Assembly (NCBI GenBank): GCA_022801715.1
Contig: JAAWSV010000001.1
Span: forward strand, 45,980-109,979
Length of the DNA stretch: 64,000 nt
Reading direction: 5' to 3'
DNA from: Oscillospiraceae bacterium
Lineage (GTDB): Bacteria > Bacillota > Clostridia > Oscillospirales > Oscillospiraceae
Below, piece after piece: positions 44,072 through 54,268 of the stretch (its first letter is position 1; each line of letters starts with the position of its first letter). The notes under the pieces were generated by a model. It was not told the DNA's origin and made no database searches. It was given only the letters and a program-made list of their open reading frames with translations. The translations under genes were made by a program, and so were the position numbers.

Positions 44072-45083
44072 AAAAACCGCCGCCCTGCTGCTGGCGGCGG
44101 CGCTGGCGATAGGGACGGCGGGGTGCACCCATCAGGGGGCGGAGGAGCGGGAAACCCTGCGCATCGGGGTGGCCCTCTACTCCAATGAGGACACCTTTAT
44201 CGCCTCCATCGCCCAGCACCTGGAGCGGATGGTGCAGGAGACGGAGGTGGCGCTGGGCCGGCGGATCAACCTCTCCATGGTGGATGGGGGCAACAATCAG
44301 ACCACGCAGATGGAACAGATTGACCGGCTCCTCTCCAAGGGGTGCGATGTGCTGCTGGTGAACATTGTGGACCGCACCGCCGCCGCGGTGCTCATCGACA
44401 AGGCGGAGGCGGCGGGAGTGCCGGTGATCTTCTTTAACCGCCAGCCGGTGGCGGAGGATATCGACTATCGGGAGGGGGTCTACTATGTGGGGGCCAGCGC
44501 CGAGGAGAGCGGAAGGCTCCAGGGGGAGCTGGTGCTGGAGGCCTGGCGGGACCCCCGGATCGGTCTGGACCGCAACGGCGACGGCATCCTCCAGTATGTG
44601 ATGCTGGAGGGGGAACCGGGGCATCAGGACAGCCTCCTGCGGACGGAGTACTGCATCAAGGCCCTCACGGATGAGGGGGTGGCGGTGGAGAAGCTGGCCG
44701 GGGACGCGGCCAACTGGAATCGGGGACAGGCCGCCGCCCGGATGGAGCAGTGGCTACAGGAGTTCGGCGAGGGAATTGAGGTGGTGTTCTCCAACAACGA
44801 CGACATGGCGCTGGGGGCCATCGACGCCATCCGGGAGTGGGGCGGACCGGGGCTGATGGTGGTGGGCGTGGACGCCACCGCGCCGGCGCTGGAGGCCGTG
44901 GAGACCGGGGAGCTGTATGGCACGGTGCTCAATGACGGGCGGGGGATCGCCCGGGCGATGCTGGATCTGGCGCTGGCGCTGGCCGATGGGCGGGAGGCGT
45001 CGGAGGCGGTGGATCTGCAGGAGGGGCACTATGTATGGCTGCCGGGTGAGAAGATCGGGCAGGAGCTGCCGGGGCCCTTTTGA
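44028..45083 (+). CDS. MglB-like binding lipoprotein associated with the sensor kinase
   Basis: Lipoprotein of 351 aa with a long N-region, lipobox IGTAGC and a type 1 periplasmic-binding fold very like the mglB product of this window: LRIGVALYSNEDTFIASIA, the calcium loop DRNGDGILQYVMLEGE, PVIFFNRQPV and VVGVDATAPALEAVETG. Its start overlaps the previous gene by 44 bp, so it is translated from the same message. As the fourth gene of the kinase operon it more likely senses galactose-type sugars than delivers them, although delivery to mglAC is also possible. Confidence 0.85.
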   Translation: MSRRIRSCCSLLPLKKTAALLLAAALAIGTAGCTHQGAEERETLRIGVALYSNEDTFIASIAQHLERMVQETEVALGRRINLSMVDGGNNQTTQMEQIDRLLSKGCDVLLVNIVDRTAAAVLIDKAEAAGVPVIFFNRQPVAEDIDYREGVYYVGASAEESGRLQGELVLEAWRDPRIGLDRNGDGILQYVMLEGEPGHQDSLLRTEYCIKALTDEGVAVEKLAGDAANWNRGQAAARMEQWLQEFGEGIEVVFSNNDDMALGAIDAIREWGGPGLMVVGVDATAPALEAVETGELYGTVLNDGRGIARAMLDLALALADGREASEAVDLQEGHYVWLPGEKIGQELPGPF

Positions 45084-45090
45084 GGGCGGG

Positions 45091-45363
45091 TCAGCGGCAG
45101 GGGTGCAGAATGTCAAGCATGAGGAGGGCGCCGAGGCGGAAGCCGTCGGTGAAGGACTCCTGAAAGTCCAGCGGGAGGAGGTTTAGCTGTTCGTCCATGA
45201 TGGCGGTGAAGCGATCAACAAGGGCCGGGGGGAGCTGGCGGAGGAAGTCCTCGTAGTGCCGGTAGTGCTCCTGACGGATGGCGTGGTATTTCTCGGTCTG
45301 GGGGCTGTAGTGCTCCTCGGGGGAGATTTGGCCGTGGTACAGGGCGGATAGGATGCTCTCCAT
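45091..45363 (-). CDS. small conserved hypothetical protein
   Basis: Soluble 90-aa helical protein, unknown function. Notable stretches are SALYHGQISPEEHYSP at the start and QESFTDGFRLGALLMLDIL near the end, a pattern I associate with a small gut-Firmicute family (DUF6809-like), though I cannot verify the number. AAGGAGG precedes ATG 45363 by about 10 nt; the open frame continues upstream through repeats and is not coding there. It is convergent with the sensor operon, only 7 bp away. Confidence 0.7.
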   Translation of the reverse strand: MESILSALYHGQISPEEHYSPQTEKYHAIRQEHYRHYEDFLRQLPPALVDRFTAIMDEQLNLLPLDFQESFTDGFRLGALLMLDILHPCR

Positions 45364-45658
45364 GTGTGGGGGGTCCTCCTTGTGGCGGATTTTTTTGGAT
45401 GAGGGGGGCGGGCCGGTGAGGACACCGGCCCCTACGGGGGTGTTGGTGGTGCGATGGGGATCGGCAGAGCGGGTGGGGTGTTGGGGAGTGCGGTGAGGAA
45501 TCCCTCCACCGCCTTGCGGCGGTCCCCCTCCCTTTGGCAAGGGAGGCTATGGCGCGAAGCGCCGGGGTCGTCGCGGTCTACGGGGGTGGTTGGGGGCTAT
45601 GAGGAGGCTTTACATTTTGGCGGTTTGATGGCATAATGGTTGTGTATTTGGTTTTTTA
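45364..45658. repeat. mixed repeat region
   Basis: A GCCCCTAC-type unit with GGCCGGTGAGGACACCGGCC lies at 45403-45441. A different two-hairpin repeat follows at about 45493-45548: CCCTCCACCGCC-TTG-CGGCGGT and CCTCCCTT-TGGC-AAGGGAGG. A partial GC-rich unit ends near 45590. No gene is present. Confidence 0.65.
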
Positions 45659-45675
45659 ATGATGAATTACGTAGG

Positions 45676-45710
45676 TATATTCGTGTTAGTTATAATGTAT
45701 CACGAATATT
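45676..45710 (+). promoter_or_regulatory. xre promoter with inverted-repeat operator
   Basis: TATATTCGTG (45676-45685) and CACGAATATT (45701-45710) form a 9-of-10 inverted repeat with a perfect TATAAT (45691-45696) at its centre. Such an operator over the -10 element would allow autorepression by the XRE protein. Confidence 0.65.
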
Positions 45711-45751
45711 CCTCCGTGTCAATACTAAAGTTTATATTAGGAGAGATTATT

Positions 45752-45967
45752 ATGGAGTTAAAGGATGCGCTGAGGCGTTTTCGCAAATATGCGAAGATTA
45801 CACAGAGACAAGCGGCGAAGGCGGCGAATACTTCAGAGCGAATGTATCAAGAGTATGAGTATGGTAAGGCGGTGCCGGCGTTGTCTTATATGATTTCGTT
45901 GGCCGATTATTATGATGTTTCGCTGGATTATTTGGTGGGACGGTCTGAGGATCCGGCGCGGCATTGA
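45752..45967 (+). CDS. XRE-type helix-turn-helix repressor
   Basis: Small 71-aa DNA-binding protein consisting of one HTH_XRE domain: LRRFRKYAKITQRQAAKAAN, then the recognition-helix region TSERMYQEYEYGKAVPALSY and ISLADYYDVSLDYLVGRSED. AGGAGAG 7 nt before ATG 45752 sets the start. It is noticeably richer in A+T than its neighbours, including its promoter, which suggests acquisition from elsewhere, as for small repressors of mobile elements. No partner gene remains, so its target is likely its own operator. Confidence 0.88.
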   Translation: MELKDALRRFRKYAKITQRQAAKAANTSERMYQEYEYGKAVPALSYMISLADYYDVSLDYLVGRSEDPARH

Positions 45968-45975
45968 GGGGAGTG

Positions 45976-46011
45976 AAAAACGTGGCACAGCGGTTGCTGT
46001 GCCACGTTTTG
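45976..46011. terminator. bidirectional terminator between xre and the cyclase gene
   Basis: AAAACGTGGCACAGC (45977-45991) pairs perfectly with GCTGTGCCACGTTTT (45996-46010), loop GGTT. A- and T-runs on both sides let it work in both directions. Confidence 0.9.
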
Positions 46012-46012
46012 G

Positions 46013-46765
46013 TTATTCGGTTACGGCCCAGACGCGGACGGGGAGGCCGGTGGCGCCCTCGATGTTGGGGTAGGCGGCTATCAGGACGGCGCCGGCGGGG
46101 GGGACCTGGTCCAAGTTGCAGAGGACCTCGATTTGCAGCTTGCCGTTGGAGAGGACATAGCGCTCGCAGGCCAAGTCGCCGGCGGCTGCGGCCTCCCTGG
46201 AGGCGTCGGTATCCAGGGTCTCGTGGCCGTTGGCGGCGGCGCGGCGGGTCTCGTAGATATATCTGATGGCCTCCATGGACCAGCCGGGGAAGTTCTCGCT
46301 GCCGTCCTCGGCGATGCCGGAGAGGGCGTCCATGTCCGGCCAGTATTTGGACCAGCCGGTATACAGGGCCACGAAGGCGCCGTCGGGGATGGGGCCGTAC
46401 TGGGCCTCGTAGGCCTTGATATCCTCGGCGGTGGCGGCGTAGCAGGGGTCCTCCGCCACCTTGGCGGTGAGGTCGATGACGCAGAGAGGGAAGGTGAGCT
46501 CCTTGACGCCGTAGGCCTCGGAGAGGGGGGCACCGGGGCGGAAGTGGCCGGGGAAGTCAATATGGGTGCCAAACTGGCCGGGGAACTTGAAGGACTGGAT
46601 CAGGCAGTCCAGCATGGGCTGGCCCCAGTCGTAGACGGTCTTGCACAGCTCCACGGCACCCTCGGGGATGCCGGCCCAGTAGGGGCTGTCGTTGCGCAGG
46701 GGGTGGGAGAGGTCGATCCAGCGCAGGGTCTTGGCCTTCTCTAAGGCGTTCCAGAGTGGGTACAT
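46013..46765 (-). CDS. cyclase family metal-dependent hydrolase (kynurenine-formamidase-like)
   Basis: Soluble 250-aa protein of the cyclase/kynurenine formamidase superfamily, metal-dependent amide or ester hydrolases. The metal-binding signature HxGTHxDxPxH appears as FGTHIDFPGHF near residue 66, and the start LRWIDLSHPLRNDSPYW matches the family entry strand. The C-terminal strand ends TGLPVRVWAVTE. AAAGGAGG precedes ATG 46765. It is monocistronic with a shared terminator. The substrate cannot be told from sequence; tryptophan degradation genes are not nearby, so formamidase activity is only one option. Confidence 0.88.
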   Translation of the reverse strand: MYPLWNALEKAKTLRWIDLSHPLRNDSPYWAGIPEGAVELCKTVYDWGQPMLDCLIQSFKFPGQFGTHIDFPGHFRPGAPLSEAYGVKELTFPLCVIDLTAKVAEDPCYAATAEDIKAYEAQYGPIPDGAFVALYTGWSKYWPDMDALSGIAEDGSENFPGWSMEAIRYIYETRRAAANGHETLDTDASREAAAAGDLACERYVLSNGKLQIEVLCNLDQVPPAGAVLIAAYPNIEGATGLPVRVWAVTE

Positions 46766-47034
46766 GGCGGGGGGCCTCCTTTGTGTTTGATAGGGGTAGT
46801 ATAGCAGGTTTGAGGGGATGGCGCAAGGGGGGGACGGGACGGCGCGCCGGGGTTGTCGCGCCATGCGGGTGGGATGTTGGGGGGTGGTGGGGATCGGCAG
46901 AGCGGGCGCGCGGTGCGCGCCCCTACAGGGGGCGTTGGGAGTGAGAGGGGGGCGGGGGTTGCGGTTTGGGGGGAAATGGGGTATACTGGGGGAAATGGCG
47001 CGGCGGGGTCTGCCGGGAAAGGTGAGGTAAGCGT
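46766..47034. repeat. repeat-rich gap upstream of the ArsC-like gene
   Basis: Two units of the GC-rich family lie at 46833-46875 (CGGCGCGCCGGGG) and 46900-46932 (GCGCGCGGTGCGCGCCCCTAC). No further gene or clear promoter. Confidence 0.55.
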
Positions 47035-47391
47035 ATGCTGTTGGTTTGGTATCCCAAGTGCTCGACTTGTCAGAGGGCGAAGCGGTTTTTGGAGGAGATG
47101 GGAATCGAGGTTACGACGCGGGATATTAAGGAGGAGCGGATGAGTGCGGCGGAGCTGCGGGAGGTCTGGGGGCGCAGTGGGCTGCCGCTGCGGAGGTTTT
47201 TTAATACCAGCGGGATGCTGTACAGGGAGATGGGGCTGAAAGATAGATTGGCGTCTATGAGTGAGGAGGAGCAGGTGGAGCTGCTGGCCTCGGATGGGAT
47301 GCTGGTGAAGCGGCCCCTGCTGGTGGGAGACGGGTTTGTGTTGGTGGGGTTCCGGGAGGCGGAGTGGACGGAAAGGCTGGGGGATGGCTGA
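47035..47391 (+). CDS. ArsC/Spx-family thioredoxin-fold protein
   Basis: A 118-aa protein of the ArsC/YffB/Spx family. The active-site region WYPKCSTCQRA near residue 8 carries a CxxC pair; the usual arsenate reductase has one Cys here followed by the RP motif, seen later as MLVKRPLLVGD. Lacking other ars genes, it is better called an uncharacterised reductase-like protein than an arsenate reductase; a Spx regulator would need the RNA polymerase-binding features, which are not evident. GGAAAGGTGAGG lies 8 nt upstream. It is followed by a very strong terminator. Confidence 0.85.
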   Translation: MLLVWYPKCSTCQRAKRFLEEMGIEVTTRDIKEERMSAAELREVWGRSGLPLRRFFNTSGMLYREMGLKDRLASMSEEEQVELLASDGMLVKRPLLVGDGFVLVGFREAEWTERLGDG

Positions 47392-47426
47392 GTGTGTGGG
47401 TGTGCCGCGGCTGTATGAGGTATGTG

Positions 47427-47472
47427 AGAAAAGGACAGGGCAGACGGTATGGCGTCTGCCCTGTCCTTTTTT
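47427..47472. terminator. strong 18-bp terminator after the ArsC-like gene
   Basis: AAAAGGACAGGGCAGACG (47429-47446) pairs perfectly with 47453-47470 and ends in TTTTTT. The A-run on the other side may also serve the atp operon on the minus strand, although that is 215 bp away. Confidence 0.9.
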
Positions 47473-47504
47473 GCGGCGGGGGGTGGGAGGAGAGAAATGT
47501 TCGG

Positions 47505-47685
47505 TGATGGGGGGACGGCGCGCCGGGTCGTCGCGCCCTACGGGGGGGATATTGGGAGTGCGGTGGGGAGCGGTAGAGCGGGCGCGCGGTGCGCGCCCCT
47601 ACAGGTGGGGCGTTGGACCATCCCAAGGTCGGGGGAGCGGGCGGGCGCACAATGTGCGCCCCTACAGGGGGATGGGGGGATAATT
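47505..47685. repeat. three tandem-spaced GC-rich repeat units
   Basis: Units at 47511-47552, 47575-47608 and 47633-47668, each with a palindromic GCGCGC core followed by CCCTAC and a G-run. They fill the gap between the ArsC-like gene and atpC. Confidence 0.7.
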
Positions 47686-48092
47686 TTAATTCCTCATTCC
47701 CTTGACTCGCAGGCGGTTCAGGGCGCGGGCGAGGCTGGCCTGGGCCAGCTGGTACTCCTGGCGGCTGCGCTTTTGCAGCAGGGCCTCCCGGGCCTCGTCG
47801 GCCTCGCGGCGGGCGCGGGCGGCGTCGATCTCCTCCGGGCGCTCCGCGGCGTCCACCAGGACCAGGACGTCGTTGTGCTCCACCTTGACCATGCCCATGG
47901 ATACCGCCGCCAGCTGTACGGGTTCGCCGGGGGGCTGGTAGCGGAGGAGGCCGGGCTGGACGGCGGCGATCATGTTGCTGTGGCGGGCCAGGATGCCCCG
48001 CTGGCCGTCGCTGGTGGGGATGGTGAGGGAGAGGCAGGGGCCCTCGTAGAAGGTCCGGTCGGCGGCCAGGATGTGTACCTGAAAGGTGTCCA

Positions 48093-48093
<1 letters not shown>
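47686..48093 (-). CDS. atpC: ATP synthase epsilon subunit
   Basis: F1 epsilon subunit, 135 aa. The N-terminal beta sandwich begins MDTFQVHILAADRTFYEG and includes the typical GQRGILARHSNMIAAVQPG; the C-terminal helical hairpin (about 85-135, AARARREADEAREALLQ) is the inhibitory arm. It overlaps the atpD stop codon by one base, so the last two genes are coupled. Last gene of the atp operon, after which no strong terminator is seen in the repeat-rich gap. Call is secure. Confidence 0.95.
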
Positions 48094-49568
<1,475 letters not shown>

Positions 49569-50459
49569 CTACCTCTGGCGCTGGGCCCTTGCTCCGGCGG
49601 AGATCTCGGTGATCTCCCGGGTGATGGCCGACTGGCGGATCCGGTTGAATTCCATGGACAGCTCCCCGAGGAGCTTCTCCGCGTTCTGGTTGGCGCTGTC
49701 CATGGCGGTCATGCGGGCCTGCTGCTCGCAGCAAAAGCTGTCGATCAGGGCGCTGTAGATGAAGCCGGACACGTAGCTGGGCATCAGGCTGTCCAGCAGG
49801 GTGTTCATGTCGGGGAGAAACTCGAAGGGGGCGTTTACCGGCGGCTCCGCGGAGGCGTCGGCAAAGTGGGCCCGGTGGAAGGGGAGGAGGCGGGTGCATT
49901 TGGCCTCGAAGGTCATGCCGTCCTCCATGTCGGTGTACACCACGTAGATCCGGTCCAGCCGGTCGCCGCAAAAGCCGTCCAGCAGCAGGGCGCTGATCTC
50001 CCGGGCCCGGGCCATGGTGGGGTTTTGGGCGGTGTAAAGAAAGCTGTGCTCAATGGGGATGTTCCGGGCGGCGAAGAAGCGCCGGCCGTACTCCCCCACC
50101 ACATAGAGCTGTGTGTCCGGGTGGACCTCCAGCAGCTTCAGGGCCTCCCGGATGGCGTTCTGGTTGTAGGCCCCGGCCAGGCCCTTGTCGGCGGTGATCA
50201 CCAAGCAGGCGCTGGGCTTGTTTAGGGGGGGCTCCCCCTCCATGGGGTAGAAGTAGGGACTGTCCACCGTCCCCTCCTCCGCCGTGCGGAAGATCCGCTT
50301 GATCTCCCGGCGCAGGGCCTCGAAGTAGGGGCGGGTGTTGTCCAGCTCCTGCCGGGCCCGGCGCAGCTTGGTGGAGGCGATGAGGTACATGGCGTTGGTG
50401 ATCTTCCGGGTCTCCTGCACGCTGTCAATATGGGTCTTGATCTCCTTGGTTCCCGCCAT
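49569..50459 (-). CDS. atpG: ATP synthase gamma subunit
   Basis: Central stalk gamma subunit, 296 aa. The N-terminal helix MAGTKEIKTHIDSVQETRKI and the C-terminal helix NAEKLLGELSMEFNRIRQSAITREITEI form the coiled-coil rotor shaft; the Rossmann-like middle part contains VITADKGLAGAYNQN. The ATG at 50459 follows the atpA stop by two bases, implying coupled translation from the fused alpha gene; a longer frame into atpA is a shadow. The call is secure. Confidence 0.95.
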   Translation of the reverse strand: MAGTKEIKTHIDSVQETRKITNAMYLIASTKLRRARQELDNTRPYFEALRREIKRIFRTAEEGTVDSPYFYPMEGEPPLNKPSACLVITADKGLAGAYNQNAIREALKLLEVHPDTQLYVVGEYGRRFFAARNIPIEHSFLYTAQNPTMARAREISALLLDGFCGDRLDRIYVVYTDMEDGMTFEAKCTRLLPFHRAHFADASAEPPVNAPFEFLPDMNTLLDSLMPSYVSGFIYSALIDSFCCEQQARMTAMDSANQNAEKLLGELSMEFNRIRQSAITREITEISAGARAQRQR

Positions 50460-50460
50460 G

Positions 50461-52215
50461 TCAGCCACCGGACCTTTCTTGGTAGGTCCGCAGGTAGCGG
50501 CGGGACAGGGTGAGCAGGGCCTCCCGGTCCTCCGGGGGGAGCTGGCCCGTCCGGTCAATCCGGCGGCAGAGCTCCGCCGCCTCCCCCTCCACAAAGGCGA
50601 AAAGGCCCTCCCGGAAGGTCTCCAGCTGGGGCAGGGGGATGTCCTGCATCACATGGTTCAACGCGGCGGTGAGGAGGAGGACCTGCCGGTGCTGGGACAG
50701 GGGGTCGTACTGCCGCTGGCGCAGCAGGCGCATGAGGCCCTGCCCGTAGGTGAGCTGGCGCTTGGTGGCCTCGTCCAAGTCGCTGGAGAACTGGGTAAAG
50801 ACCTCCATCTCCCGGTACTGGGCCAAGTCCAGGCGGATGGCCCCGGCGGCGGACTTCATGGCCTTGGTCTGGGCGTCGCCGCCCACGCGGGACACAGAGA
50901 GGCCCACGTTTACCGCCGGGCGCTGTCCGGCGAAGAAGAGCTCGCTCTCCAAGAAGATCTGGCCGTCGGTGATGGAGATGATGTTGGTGGGAATATAGGC
51001 GGACACGTCCCCCGCCTGGGTCTCCACAATGGGGAGGGCGGTCATGCTGCCGCCGCCCAGTGCCTCGCTGAGGCGGGCGGACCGCTCCAAGAGGCGGGAG
51101 TGGAGGTAGAACACGTCCCCCGGGTAGGCCTCCCGCCCCGGGGACCGCTCCAGGAGCAGGCTCAGGGCCCGGTAGGCGATGGCGTGCCTGGAGAGGTCGT
51201 CGTAGACGATCAGCACGTCCCGGCCCTGGTACATGAAGTGCTCGGCCAGGGCGCAGCCGGCGTAGGGGGCGATATATTGCAGGGCGGCGCCGGCGCTGGC
51301 GGGGGCGGTGATGATGGTGGTGTACTCCATGGCGCCCCGGCGGCGGAGGTTCTCGTGGAGCTGGGCCACAGAGCTGGTCTTTTGGCCGATGGCCACGTAG
51401 ACGCAGATGACATTCTTGCCCCGCTGGTTGAGAATGGTGTCCACGGCGATGGCGGTTTTGCCCGTCTGGCGGTCGCCAATGATCAGCTCCCGCTGGCCCC
51501 GGCCGATGGGAAACATGGCGTCAATGGCCAAGAGGCCCGTCTCCATGGGGGTATTCACGCTCTGGCGGTCCAGAATGCCGGGGGCCGGGGTCTCGATGGG
51601 GCGGAAGGTCTCCGCCTCGATGGGGCCTCGGCCGTCCACGGGGACGCCTAAGGCGTCCACCACCCGGCCCAAAAAGCCGTCGCCCACGGGCATGCCGGCG
51701 GTCTTCATGGTGCGGCGGACCATGCCGCCGCCGCAGACGTCCTCGCTGTCGCCAAAGAGGATGCAGCTGAGGCTGTCGGTGCGCAGGTCCTGGACCATGC
51801 CCTTGACGCCGGACTGGAACAGAAGGATCTCCCCGTACTTGGCGTGGCGCAGGCCGCTGACCACGGCGATCTCCCCGTCTACGGAGAGGACCTCGCCGAT
51901 CTCCTCCGGGGCCACCGCCGCCTCCCATTCATCCACCGCTTGGCGGAGGAGGGGGAGAATGTCGCTCTGCCCCGGCTGGAGGCGGCGGAGGTAGTCCTGA
52001 AACTGCCGCACCCGGCCGTCCAGGGTCCAGTCGTACAGGTCGGCGCCCACCTGGAGGCGAAAGCCCCTTTGCAGGGAGGGATCCTCCTCCCACTGGAGGG
52101 GGACCTCCCGGCGGTAGGTTTTATTGAGGAAGCCCGTGAAGCGGGCCAGCTGCTCCTCTGTGGGGGCTTGGGCGCTGCGCAGGATGGCGGTGAGGTGGCT
52201 TCTACTGGCCCGCAT
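50461..52215 (-). CDS. atpA: ATP synthase alpha subunit with fused delta C-terminal domain
   Basis: 584-aa fusion. Residues about 12-80 match the C-terminal domain of the delta/OSCP subunit: APTEEQLARFTGFLNKTYR, then DPSLQRGFRLQVGADLYDW and LDGRVRQFQDYLRRLQ, corresponding to the family pattern of a conserved GGF-x-hydrophobic-x-G-D-x-x-x-D-x-S-x-R-x-x-L. From about residue 85 a complete alpha subunit follows, beginning IGEVLSVDGEIAVVSGL, with Walker A GDRQTGKTAIA and the VSRVGG signature. The ATG has a good GGAGG at 8 nt. There is no separate atpH: the frame overlaps atpF by 14 bp, so the delta N-terminal six-helix domain is missing. The alpha part is secure; the delta assignment of the extension is strong. 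Confidence 0.92.
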   Translation of the reverse strand: MRASRSHLTAILRSAQAPTEEQLARFTGFLNKTYRREVPLQWEEDPSLQRGFRLQVGADLYDWTLDGRVRQFQDYLRRLQPGQSDILPLLRQAVDEWEAAVAPEEIGEVLSVDGEIAVVSGLRHAKYGEILLFQSGVKGMVQDLRTDSLSCILFGDSEDVCGGGMVRRTMKTAGMPVGDGFLGRVVDALGVPVDGRGPIEAETFRPIETPAPGILDRQSVNTPMETGLLAIDAMFPIGRGQRELIIGDRQTGKTAIAVDTILNQRGKNVICVYVAIGQKTSSVAQLHENLRRRGAMEYTTIITAPASAGAALQYIAPYAGCALAEHFMYQGRDVLIVYDDLSRHAIAYRALSLLLERSPGREAYPGDVFYLHSRLLERSARLSEALGGGSMTALPIVETQAGDVSAYIPTNIISITDGQIFLESELFFAGQRPAVNVGLSVSRVGGDAQTKAMKSAAGAIRLDLAQYREMEVFTQFSSDLDEATKRQLTYGQGLMRLLRQRQYDPLSQHRQVLLLTAALNHVMQDIPLPQLETFREGLFAFVEGEAAELCRRIDRTGQLPPEDREALLTLSRRYLRTYQERSGG

Positions 52216-52702
52216 GGTCGCCGCCTCCCTCCGACAGGATCAAAAATGTCTCAAAGGGGTCCGCGTCGGGCTGGGCGGCCAGCTTTTTGGCCGCCTCCGC
52301 CGCCAGCTCCCGCAGCTCCCGCTGGGCGCTGAGGCGGGTCTGGGCGCGGACCTGCTCCGCGTCGGCGCGGGCCTGGGCCACGATCTGGCGGGCCTCCTCC
52401 CGAGCGGCGGCGAGCTGCTCCTCCGTCTGGGCCGCGGTCTGCTCCTCGGCCTGGGTCCGGCGGCGGCGGAGCTCCTCATCGGCGGCGGAGAGCTGGGCCT
52501 TGTACTGCTGGTGCAGCTCCTCCGCCTCGGCGCGCTTTTGGGCGGCGTCCTCCTCCAGGGCGCGGTAGTGCTCCTCCCGCTGGGCCATGAATTGGGTCAC
52601 GGGCTTGTAGAGGAGGAAGTAGAGACCACCGGCCAGGATGGCTAAGTTCATCCAGTGCAGCAGGATCTGCTGCCAGTCGATATTCAGCGGCATGTTTCCC
52701 AC
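52202..52702 (-). CDS. atpF: ATP synthase b subunit
   Basis: Peripheral stalk b subunit, 166 aa. One N-terminal membrane helix (about residues 12-34, ILLHWMNLAILAGGLYFLLY) is followed by PVTQFMAQREEHYRALEEDA and a long Ala/Glu/Arg coiled coil to the C-terminus. Length is normal for b, so it does not carry a delta domain as the mycobacterial b-delta fusion does. It overlaps the fused atpA gene by 14 bp and lies 5 bp after atpE. Confidence 0.95.
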   Translation of the reverse strand: MGNMPLNIDWQQILLHWMNLAILAGGLYFLLYKPVTQFMAQREEHYRALEEDAAQKRAEAEELHQQYKAQLSAADEELRRRRTQAEEQTAAQTEEQLAAAREEARQIVAQARADAEQVRAQTRLSAQRELRELAAEAAKKLAAQPDADPFETFLILSEGGGDHAGQ

Positions 52703-52707
52703 CTGCC

Positions 52708-53920
<1,213 letters not shown>

Positions 53921-53965
53921 CCAGCAATTCCTTCTTTCCCGTGTAGAATAACTTGACAACGCCAA

Positions 53966-53994
53966 ATTATAGCACTGCCGGGGGGAGATGTCCA
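53966..53994 (-). promoter_or_regulatory. promoter of the atp operon
   Basis: Minus-strand TGGACA (53994-53989), 17-bp spacer, perfect TATAAT (53971-53966). Leader of about 40 nt before atpB. Confidence 0.78.
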
Positions 53995-54132
53995 CATAAG
54001 AAAGCGTTAAAAAAGGCCGGCGGCGGCGAAAAAATTTTGTGGGCGGGGCGGAGAGCGGGGATTTGGTGTCCGCGGAGTGGGGCTTTTTTGCTCCCGCGCG
54101 GGGGAAAAGAGTGAAAAATCCCCGCCGGCGCG

Positions 54133-54161
54133 TTGCAATTTCGGCTCGGCTCTGGTATGAT
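54133..54161 (+). promoter_or_regulatory. promoter of the transmembrane chemoreceptor gene
   Basis: TTGCAA (54133-54138), 17-bp spacer, TATGAT (54156-54161). Leader about 100 nt. Confidence 0.7.
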
Positions 54162-54268
54162 ACAACTGTTTTGCAGGTTTTTCCAGTTTGTGAGGGATTT
54201 ACCAGCTGCATATGAAACTGCTGCTAAAACGAGACGCCCCTCAGGGCGGGGAAAGGAAGTAAGCGGAC

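Noticed and set aside
45091..45540. 149-codon form of the small hypothetical protein
   Set aside because: The first 59 codons are repeat DNA translated into Pro/Gly/Thr-rich sequence; the ATG at 45363 has a proper ribosome site.
47035..47391. Arsenate resistance gene
   Set aside because: The active site has a CxxC pair and no arsR, arsB or acr3 is near; only the fold family is supported.
40604..47685. CRISPR array
   Set aside because: The GC-rich repeats have variable cores, no constant spacer length, and no cas genes nearby.
50461..52215. Delta subunit lost through a sequencing error or frameshift
   Set aside because: The fused frame is continuous, has its own ATG with GGAGG, and overlaps atpF, so no broken atpH sequence remains.
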